Below are positions 53,501-64,000 of a stretch of 64,000 nt of DNA, one piece after another (the stretch's first letter is position 1; every line of letters begins with the position of its first letter). The notes under the pieces are model-generated. The model was not told where the DNA came from. It did not search any database and saw only the letters and a list, made by a program, of their open reading frames with translations. This DNA comes from Clavaria fumosa (taxonomy: Eukaryota; Basidiomycota; Agaricomycetes; Agaricales; Clavariaceae): NCBI GenBank assembly GCA_951802425.1, contig OX637796.1, positions 1,364,001 to 1,428,000 on the forward strand. The letters run 5' to 3'. A program made the position numbers and the translations under genes.

Positions 53501-56384
53501 GCTTTTAGGTCGAAAAGAAGCAAGCTCGCGACATCATCCGCTGCAGGAGAAGCTGAGAATATAGATGGTGAGAAATCTCCTGAGAATGCAGATCCTTTCA
53601 GTCCCGCAGGACGTGGAGGGTCTTCGACGCGCTCTGGCTTTGGTAGTGAAGCCAGCATCGGCATATCTATACCCGCGGTAGACCTTTCCAGGAGCATCGA
53701 CATTCAAGATCTCGAAGAGAGACTAGAAACTCTGTTTGACAAGAAGTTTGACATCATTCGGCATGAGATCCTTGACAAACAAGTCTCTAGCGAGAAGACA
53801 TCAGACCCTCCTGCTCAAGCGATGATCGGAGAGCTCGCCTCATTGTTCCGAGCCCAACTTCAAGAAACTGCTGCGCGGGGCGATCTAGATCTTGAACTAA
53901 TCAAGGATGCAGTTCAACAAGGCTACGAGGAGGATCGTGCCTTGTTGCAAGCTCAATTAAATACCATCGTTGACCGCTTGCCTTCCTCTGGCGACTCTGG
54001 GCTTAGCGAGTTGATACCTCTAATTGACCACTCTAACCAAAAAGCAATTGATGCCATCATCGACTCATTCTCTCAGATTTCCGCTCAGTTGGAGCAAATG
54101 GCAAGCCTCCATTCGTCTTCAAATTTCGACCAGAACATGCTCCTCCGTGATGTCATGGATGGTCTGGCACCAGCCCTGGCGTCGCTTCGGCCGCAGTCGA
54201 TTGACTATGAGTACCTCACAACGCGTCTCTCGCAAGCCGTCAAGCCGCATATATCCCAGCTCATCGATCTTGCCTCTGACAAGAGCGAGACCGCTGGATT
54301 GATTGTTGACCGGATTCTTCCTTTGCTACCCCGCTCCTCTTGGATCGAAGAGACGACAGACACTATCATCAGCCAACTCACAAACGAGATTCGGAAGGCT
54401 ATAGCCCCTATTGATGCTTTCGAAATCAAGGAGCAGGTGGCCGACCTCGTTGTGGAACGATTGGACTCACGCTTGGCTTTGAGAGATCGTTCGTTTAACT
54501 TGGATAATGTCGCAGAAAAGGTGAAGCAGCAAATGGCTGCGTTGCTGCATCCTCTCCAGCAACGCTTGGACACCGTCGGCGCCTTGCACGAGGGTCAGCA
54601 AGCAATAGTGTCGAAGCAAGACCTCTTCTTGTCCTCGCAGGCGGCGATCTCCTCGCATCTCTCCGCTCTACCAGCTAGCGTCTCTGATGCGACATCTATG
54701 ATTACCGCCCTGCAAGCGGAACTCCGCTCGCGGTTCGAAGAACCCATTTCGAACACGCATGAAAGGCTGCAATATGTTAGCAGCCTTCTGGAAGACGTTG
54801 CCAAAAATCAGAAGAAGTTATCTCGAGACAGCGAAGAGCTTACGCCATTCCAGCGCGACCTTCTCGAGCGTCTGAAGGCTCTGCCAGAGGACTTGGCCAA
54901 TGTGACTACCGCCTCTCAGACCGTACAGGCAGACATTGCGTTTTCGCGTGATGCCCTCAAGGGTGAAGTAGATAACTACACGCGAGTCAACGCAGAGCTG
55001 GGAGCTGAGCTTGCAGAGGCTCGTCGTGTCCATGGCCAACTGCAGGCGGAGAAGGAATCTATTGGCGAAAAGTTGAGCGTCGCTGAAGCGCAGCAAGAAA
55101 AGTGGCGTAGCGAGATCCAAGAACTCCAAATTTCTGTGAAGACGAAGACTAAGGCATGCAGGGATATGGACGAGAAGTACAACGCGGTCGACGAAGCCCT
55201 CAAGCAGGCTCTCGCGCGATTACAAGCAGCTGATGACGCCGCGCAAGTGAAGGCGGCACGTCTCGAAGAAACCGAGAGGGTGAACGAGTCTCTTGTATCA
55301 GAGAAGCAGGTTTTGACCTCTAAAGTCGGTATCGCTTTCCTGATGTGTAGCACATCGCTGAAGCACTTCAACAGGTTGACAAGCTAGAATTGCAATTGAC
55401 CTTCGCCAATCGGGACATTGAGTCCTCAAAGCAAGTATTATCGGTTCTCCAGAAGCAATACGATCATTTGTCCTCGCAACAAGAACATTGGGATGCCATT
55501 CGCCATGTTTCTCAACAAATTGACACCATTGCCAATCATGTTCACCACGCCGACGATGAGGAAATGAAGGAGCTCAAGCGCATCCGTGACCGTAATCGTG
55601 CCTTGGAAGGAGAGCACTCTGCTCTCCAGAAGCGATTCAGAGAACAAGAGAGCAAGATTGCCAACGGCGAGCGTGCCCTTCTAACGGCTCGCCAGAGCTT
55701 AGCTACAGCAAATCAGCGATCCGCAGAGTGGGAACGACGAGCTAAAGAGTCCGAAGGAAAATATGAACTTACACAGACCCAGCTTGATCAACTGGAGCAA
55801 TCGCACAGTCAATTGGAGGCGGACCATTCTTTAGCTAAGCTGCAGCTGGAGGAGAAAGAAGCGGAGGAGCGCTTGCTTAAGGTGAGGACCTTAGAATTTT
55901 GCGCTTTTTTGATATCCTCATAGCCTAGTAGGACCACGAAAGCAGAATGCGCGAGCAGATTGCAGTCCTTGAAGGCCGTCTTGCTCGTTTCCGGTCTGAC
56001 CCTGAGCGATACCGAGTGCAACGCGCGCCATCAGTTCCCTCGACGTATCTGAATGGTGTTTCTAACGGTTCCACCTCCCGCCATACTTCTGTTTCAGTGT
56101 ATGACGGCATCATTTCTGGTAATTCGGTAGCAGACCCCAACAGCAGAAGCAACACACCATCTGCGCAAGGAGGAGTCTGGGACTCCATGCATGCCCCCAA
56201 GAATGGCCCGTCCAGTTATACAGCGCCCAATTCTGCGTCATCTAGACCGAGGATTTCATCCGGTGCACACTATCGTCCGTCAGGTCCTCCCAGCCCCACC
56301 TTGAGCGTGGTAACACGAAGAGATGATGGTTGGTGGGACTTCGAGGCGTCACGCAACACTATGTCTGCAATCTCCAACTCATGA
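50576..56384 (+). CDS. Very large disordered/coiled-coil protein, function unknown
   Basis: I do not recognise this gene. Exons join in frame from MAVRHRDLPRLNIPNPTPMQ at 50576. The first ~900 residues are Pro/Ser/His-rich and disordered, with small conserved-looking patches: NAWEVLRHRAIEEKLEKLGV, SIGEWSNPSDEERARQERLK, and an RRRGSDSSHGSQ stretch. From about 53690 the protein becomes helical (DLEERLETLFDKKFDIIRHE), with repeated amphipathic segments of the type LIDHSNQKAIDAIIDSFSQI. Then a long Glu/Gln/Lys coiled coil runs from AELGAELAEARRVHGQLQAE to ARFRSDPERY. A Ser-rich tail ends DGWWDFEASRNTMSAISNS. Introns at about 51269-51342, 52288-52345, 55325-55376 and 55881-55929 fit. About 1,780 residues. 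A cytoskeletal, spindle-pole or septum scaffold is possible but not shown. Confidence 0.72.
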
Positions 56385-56749
56385 TTCACTGCATTTACAT
56401 TACCTTCATTTGAATAGAGATGGTCACTCCTTTGTCCATTTACCATTTTAAGTCATGTATACCCTCATCGATTTACATTTTGTATATTTGGAGCGGAGTG
56501 CAACAAAACCTTTCTATGATTGCGCAGCATTGAGTGAATAAGGCAACTATGTAGATGGGAATTGGCGCGAAGGTTTGGCTTGGCTGACCAAAAGCGGGTT
56601 AGTGTGGTGGCGGATTACGGCTGTGTGGTGACGCCCATATCCATTCTCGGACGGTGGTTATGGCGGTTTCTGGATCCTCTGGTAGACTTATTGACCTCGA
56701 GACATCAGCAAACAAAACGTCGCCGGCACAACAAGATGGGGGAATGCAA
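56385..56749. other. Intergenic region between convergent genes
   Basis: 3' flanks of the coiled-coil gene (+) and the OSH gene (-). No gene seen. Confidence 0.5.
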
Positions 56750-58497
56750 CTAAAAAAAGTAAACGCACGCAATCTTGGGCATCCACTGCCCGTCCCGTCG
56801 CTCGAAAAATCTCGGGACGTATTTTTCGCCCGACTCCTCTCGCTTCCGCCTCTGCTCGCGTTGGGCGTCTTCCACGGCTGTCTTGGCGTCTGTGGCCTTC
56901 GCCATGTCCTGATTTATTATGGCCGCGGTTAGAGCCGACCATAATCTAGATTGATGGTAGAATATGAGCGGTGCCGGCAGTCAAATGAATAAGCGACTTG
57001 CCTGCGCGACTCATTTGGTTCCTGCTCGTCCTCTGGGGCGACCCACTTGGGCACTACATTCTTCCCGTCCTTGGGTACGTCGAATAACACGCGCTTCTCA
57101 CCGGTCTATAAAAAGCGACGGACGTTGAGGATGTTACAAAGCTGAGGCATACACATGGACACACTTGCGTGTTCCTAAACTCCATTACGTGCGACCACCG
57201 CCCCGAAATTTCGCCGATCTCGTTTGCGTTCCTGCGGACGCGGCCAGAAATAGCATTGTATGTCCCTGAGAAAAAGCCCTGGAAAAAAATGAAAAGAGTG
57301 AGACGGCTGGGCAGAACAGGACATATTAGCAGAAGGAAAACGGAACCAACGTGCCTTGGTCTTAAAATCCACGTCGCAATGGTAGCCGGTCTTCTCGTTC
57401 TTCGCGGTGCATGTGTCCCCAAGCTCCAGCACCATCTTTCCGAAGAGGATACCTCGCGCATACATATTCGGCATTGATATCACGTATTCTAAGATGTACT
57501 TGTCATCGAGTAAGAAGGGAGATATAAATCATTGATTGCACACACCTCCGTCCCCCCTTCTACCGAGAAGCACAATGCGATTCTCGCCCTCCATGTTGGT
57601 GCTCACGGAATTGCCGAGAAACTTACTCTTGGGTCGTAGTTCACCAAGGATGGCCAGGTTGTTAGCAGGTGAGATGTAGTAAAAGGCAGAGACGGGGGGA
57701 TGATGTGATACTAGCCGTGATTGAATATCAGGGCTGCACGGAGCTAATGATACCGGACATGACAAGTACCTTGTTCTCCTATGTAGAACCCTTGCGTGCC
57801 ATCGGGATAATCATAACGACATCGGAAGAATTCGCCAAGTACAGGATTATATCTGCAAGGCTGGCGGTGAAGCGGTTCGAATGCAACGGTGGGGAGACTA
57901 ACGGCTTCTTGACTCCCTTTGGTTTAATATGCCAGCCGGCCAGATAATATTGTAAGACTCGTATAAACCGTTCTTCAGGATCGTCGAATCGTTCTGCGCT
58001 AGAAATTGCAACGTCAGGTGACATAAGCAGTGCATAGAATGGCATAACACACCCGAAAATGAGGTCGGGATGGGACATAAAGTCCGTTATACGCTCAAGC
58101 ATGCTTCTGGGCTCTAAGACAAAGGTAGGGAAGGTGACCTTTGAGAGATCCATCCCGACGCTATGCACAACAGCCGCAGAGGATGAGACTCTGATGTAAC
58201 AGGACAGCGCGAATAGTAACACTATGAATAATCACCGAAGTTGGGAAATGATAGAGGTTATGATGGAGCCTTGCTGTTCATCTCTGTTTTCATCGTTAGA
58301 CTCTTATTTCCCAAGATCGACTAGGGATAATAAGTCCAAGAGGAATAAACGAACAAAATTGAAGTGTCATCAGGCTCGGCGTCCTCTGGCGCGCGCTCAT
58401 CCACGGATGAGCTGCGCGAACGGTTTGCGACCAATGCATTGTTCCCTGACGCTACTGCTCGCAGATGCGAGCCCGCCTGGCTGAAGAGACCCATCAT
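56750..58497 (-). CDS. Oxysterol-binding-protein-related protein (Osh6/Osh7 type)
   Basis: A lipid exchanger at ER-plasma membrane contacts. Spliced order: MMGLFSQAGSHLRAVA start, an acidic stretch, DEQQGSIITSIISQLR, VGMDLSKVTFPTFVLEPRSM with LERITDFMSHPDL, then FIRVLQYYLAGWHIKPKGVK with KPYNPVLGE. The family fingerprint EQVSHHPPVSAFYYIS forms across an intron near 57705-57769. NNLAILGELRPKSKFLGN and GRRGDG follow, then NMYARGILFGKMVLELGDTC, GFFSGTYNAISGRVRRN, EKRVLFDVPKDGKNVVPKWV with APEDEQEPNESRR, and ERRDGQWMPKIACVYFF. There is no PH, ankyrin or FFAT region, which places it with short Osh4-7 proteins. The MDLSKVTFPTF start of the lid region is the Osh6/7 form that carries phosphatidylserine against PI4P. 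About 420 residues. Confidence 0.88.
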
Positions 58498-58896
58498 GTC
58501 GCCAACGGATTTATGGTGGATTTGAATGAAGGATTATGGTGAGTGTTGTTGATGAAGGAGAAAGATGAGATGGACTGATGACGGCTAACTCTCGCAGTAG
58601 GCTTGGTGCCGATGAAGACTGCTGCGCTGAAACGACGCACTAGATGTCGCAGACGGATGGGGAAAAGGTAGGTTTATTCTGCTGCGCCTTTCTCACATGT
58701 ACAGTATTTGCACCACCCCAACACATACTTCGTCATTGACTATGATCGCAAAGCGGCCCCGCTGTGGCCAACGAACTTCACCCCCAGTGACACAGCCACA
58801 GTCGAGCCTAGCCATGAACGTCGACGCCAAGGACAACAGGGACCCTTTATAAATTCCAATCCAATTTCTCACATCAACAATAAATGCCATTCTTCC
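58498..58896. other. Intergenic region
   Basis: Upstream of the OSH gene and downstream of DBP3, both on the minus strand. I see no gene. Confidence 0.5.
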
Positions 58897-60833
<1,937 letters not shown>

Positions 60834-60847
60834 CTGGCGAACAGATC

Positions 60848-63265
60848 AATGCCTCGGCTAACCGCTAAGGAACTCGAGTACACACACCGGAACGCGGGTG
60901 TTTGCTTTTTTTCGTTCGTTCCCCTGCTTCAGGACCTGAACGAAAATCTTTCTGTAAAAGCAGCGACTAATGACAATTTTCTAGACGCACCCGGCATTGC
61001 TGTATCAAAGCACCGCAAAATGCTGCTGCGGCAGTGTTCGGATGAAAATTTGCGCCTTCCGTTTTGGGCGTAGATCTCCAATGCGACACAGTTTTGGCCA
61101 CAGCCACTGCTTCCAAGTTGGTTACCACATTCTCCTCCACTCCATGCTCTCCGCTCCCGTTACCTGCTCCGCGTCGACAGACCTTAAATTCTTCTCCAGC
61201 TACAAAGGCCGCCGTAGATCGGTGTCGTCGACTAGCTCCAATGTCGTAGTCAAGACACGTATCGCAAAAGCAGCACGGCCGGGCGGAAAAGCAGCTCTAG
61301 TTCCTGTTCCAGAACCTAGGAAAGCTGTTTCGACCAAGCGGAAATCCGTCTTGTCCTCAGGCGTTGAACCGTCACGACAGGGCAAGAAGTCACGCCACTC
61401 ACCACCGCCACCCTCGTCGTCTCTCTGTCCACCCGCGGACAGGGGTCATTTTAAGGCTGGGGCGAGATGCGGCTCGTCGGTCTCTGCGTCGTCATCACCG
61501 GAGCCAGTTTATAGAAGCAGCCGGTCCAAATCCTTATCAGCACTTTCGAGTGGCTCATCTGCCTTGCCTAAGATCGAGAGACCTTGCTGGATTACCGAGG
61601 ACGGGTCACCTGGTGAGGGTGCTGTTACGTCTGAAACCGTGGTGAAGGAAGCTATGAAGAGCTATAAGCAATGTAAGTTCATCAATGCCCCATCAATTTT
61701 AGTGAAATCTGACAAGTTTGAATTCTCCTCGACAGATTTCAAGAATCCGGACGATCCGAGTGACGAGAGTTGGCAACCACATCCAACTAATTATCCCTGG
61801 GCTGAGCTCGAGTATCCGAATTCAAATGCGACTGAACGGTAATTACGTGTGTAGTTCCGTGATTTCGAGTTCTCACGTCGCGGCTAGTTTCATTCTGCTT
61901 GCGCCGAAAGACAAGGATCATTACAATCCTATCATGTGTCTTGAGAAGTCCTTACTTATTATTGTCGATTGTGCGTGTCAATGAGGATCAAGAAGGCACA
62001 GATTCTTACCGGTTTCTCCAGCCTATCTCACTCCCGCACAACAAGCATTATTTGGCACTATACCTTCTTTCCCTTCGGACTGCGATGATGAAGATGTTGC
62101 ATCCCCCCCGACATCACCGTCGCCATCGCCATCGCCATCACCGTCGCCGCCCAATTCCCAGAGTTCTCATGGTTCTAGCTCGTCGTCTTTGACATCCCTT
62201 TCCTCCACTTCATCTCAACGACCGCGAGTCAACTACCTCAGGGCCCTGCAACGCGCGATCCACACTCACGATGGGCCCCTCTTTCGGAAAGCCCTTCATG
62301 CTATCAATACTCTCTTTCGTTCGCTCAAATACCCACCACTGCCTTCCAACCTTGATTTATTTGAACCAAGCCCGAACAATGTTCTCATGGAAGCAGTAAA
62401 ACGCTGGACGTTTGGCCCCCCACCAGCAGTTGTAATGCGCATTATCGAGGAGACGTATCAGCGGTGTGTAGGACCGAAGATACGAACGCTTGGGCGCTAC
62501 GAGGCGTTCTCGTCGGCTGTCTACGGCGAACTCATGCCGTCTTTTATCTCTGACATTACGCGTGTCACTGGTCTTTCGCCATCTTCCCTCATGCTTGACC
62601 TAGGTTCAGGTGTTGGTAATGTTGTCATTCAGGCGAGCCTGCAAACCGGATGCAGGAGTTTTGGCGTAGAGTTGATGCCTGCACCTGCACAAGTCGCCCG
62701 AGAGCAGCTAGAAGAATTCAAGAGACGATGTAGAATGTGGGGGGTGTCCATGGGCGAAGTGGAGTTAGAAGAAGGAGACATGTTAGAAAGCAGCAGAGTG
62801 TCCGAGCTTTTACGCGAAGCAGATGTTGTACTGATCAACAACAAAGTCTTCAAGGAGAAACGTACGTATTCTTTACCTGCGTCGGCTGCGTGCGCCTCAC
62901 AGATATTGGCCTTTTTTTAGTGAACGAGGCTCTTCGAATCAAATTTCTGGACATGAAAGAGGGAGCGATCGTCGTGTCTCTCCAACCGTTCGTTTCTTCG
63001 CTCAATGCGCGCGTCACTGAGCGTAACGTGCGTATTACCAGTCATTGCACGTCTCTCTCATTTCTCACCTAATTCTGTTTAGATCGATGACATCAGCGCT
63101 ATTTTTGATGTGACGGAGCGGCGTTATCATTCCGGCAGCGTTTCCTGGGGCCCGCTCGGCGGTTCGTATTACTTGCATCGCATAGATCGAGCGGGATATA
63201 CTCGCGTCAGGCAACAATTTGAGAATACTAGAGCAGGCGGGAGAAGTGGCAGGGCTAGGAGGTAA
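60848..63265 (+). CDS. DOT1: Histone H3-K79 methyltransferase Dot1 (5' end uncertain)
   Basis: Dot1 methylates nucleosomal H3 lysine 79 and has no SET domain. The certain part runs from about 61200: a basic Ser/Pro region (VVVKTRIAKAARPGGKAAL, KRKSVLSSGVEPSRQGKKSR), then WITEDGSPGEGAVTSETVVK, FKNPDDPSDESWQPHPTNYP and WAELEYPNSNATER. After an intron the catalytic domain has YLRALQRAIHTHDGPLFRKA, GRYEAFSSAVYGELMPSFIS, the SAM-binding LDLGSGVGNVVIQASLQTG and GVELMPAPAQVAREQL. NNKVFKEKLNEALRIKFLDM, IVVSLQPFVSS and a VSWGPLGGSYYLHRID end follow, with a stop at 63265. The first exon could begin at 60848 (MPRLTAKELEYTHRNAG) or at the ATG at 61042; another frame between 61070 and 61230 also looks coding. 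Confidence 0.83.
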
Positions 63266-63487
63266 ATGTTTAGTACTTTTAGTACCCAGTATAATTAGAT
63301 GATTGATACTCCTGATCGTAGATACTATACCTTATTTCGTATACGATATCCTTACAGCACATTATTTCTAATCACCTACCTACCCTTTCCCTTCAAGTGC
63401 GATCTGCGGCGGCACGAAAGTTCGTAACGCCTGACTCGGAGATTCGATCACGTGAATCACCATCTTGCAACAGAAACGTAGCTAGCC

Positions 63488-64000
63488 ATGGAACCTACTC
63501 TCAACATAACGCGTCTACCCACGCTATCGCCGCCACCTTTACCCTACCAAGCACCATATGATCCTTACCGCTGTCAGCAAACGCCGCTGGTAATAGACAA
63601 CGGCTCGACGAATCTCCGCTGGGGTTTCTGCACCTCCCCAGATCCTTTCTCTAACCTCAATGTCGTTGCTAGATATAAGGAACGCAAGTACAACAAGCCC
63701 TTGCTTTTATTCGGTGATGCTATTGACGCAGAAAGCGGCGCAAAAGCTCAAGCAAAAACCCCATGGGAAGGCGACGTGCTCCTGAACGTTGACGCCTTGG
63801 TGAGCCAAATGGTGTGCGTGAAAGTATAATCTAACACCTAGTTTTGAGGCTGCAGGAGAATGCGCTGGATTACGCGTTTTTACAACTGGGTATCGATACT
63901 CCTTCTGTTGACCACCCGATCATCATGTCCGAACGGCTCTGCACTCCTCTACATTCGAGAACATGTGAGTACCTTCCTCCTCTTTGCCCCGCTCTGTCTG
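63488..64000 (+). CDS. ARP5: Actin-related protein 5 (Arp5), 5' part
   Basis: Arp5 is a subunit of the INO80 chromatin remodeller. The start is MEPTLNITRLPTLSPPPLPY at 63488. The first actin-fold motif is QQTPLVIDNGSTNLRWGFCT, and the family stretch follows: FSNLNVVARYKERKYNKPLL and LFGDAIDAESGAKAQAKTPW, with EGDVLLNVDAL. The frame is cut by an intron at about 63800-63855. It continues ENALDYAFLQLGIDTPSVDH and PIIMSERLCTPLHSRT, then another intron (GTGAGT) begins near 63966. The remaining two-thirds, including the Arp5-specific insert, are beyond the window. No sign of damage. Confidence 0.9.

Overview
This is nuclear DNA of a filamentous basidiomycete, most likely an Agaricomycete. Genes are dense and sit on both strands. 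Nearly all are cut by many short GT-AG introns of about 40-70 nt with a weak branch point. The protein set is eukaryotic and fungal: GET2-like, NIC96, OSH, PRP16, DBP3, DOT1, ARP5, SMN and others. I see no mobile element, rRNA, tRNA, CRISPR array, operon or viral gene. Gene ends were read by hand-splicing conserved proteins, so spans are more reliable than internal exon borders.

Layout. 1-6.0 kb: the 3' end of a protein with an ArfGAP-like tail, CAND1 (cullin exchange factor), and a mitochondrial ribosomal protein with an L51/S25/CI-B8 fold. 6.2-9.1 kb: SPC25 (kinetochore) and a DBF2/SID2 kinase, head to head. 9.5-13.4 kb: four endomembrane or transcription genes, a GET2-like receptor subunit, YOP1, OST5 and RPA12, of which OST5 is split into three small exons. 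14.0-19.4 kb: an unrecognised protein, an F-box protein, DPM1, and an LSM-domain (NAA38/LSMD1-like) protein with an FG-repeat tail. 20.0-26.1 kb: a SEL1-repeat protein and the splicing ATPase PRP16.

26.3-36.1 kb is a strikingly GC-rich block full of Pro/Ala/Arg/Gly low complexity and microsatellites. It holds mL38 (MRPL35), a FYVE protein, an unrecognised protein with a faint MEI4-like layout, and a PHD-finger protein. 36.4-43.2 kb: a small hypothetical gene, an ABC half-transporter and NIC96. 43.4-49.7 kb: SMN and DNA topoisomerase II. 50.6-56.4 kb: a very large disordered/coiled-coil protein. 56.8-64.0 kb: an Osh6/7-type lipid transfer protein, DBP3, DOT1 and the 5' part of ARP5.

Most genes are housekeeping: cell division, splicing, ribosome biogenesis, chromatin, and ER protein or glycosylation pathways. 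They do not form one pathway or cluster. The points most worth checking are the LSM-FG fusion, the possible MEI4/Rec24-like gene, the compact bidirectional promoters, the small fragmented genes, and the two large unrecognised proteins.
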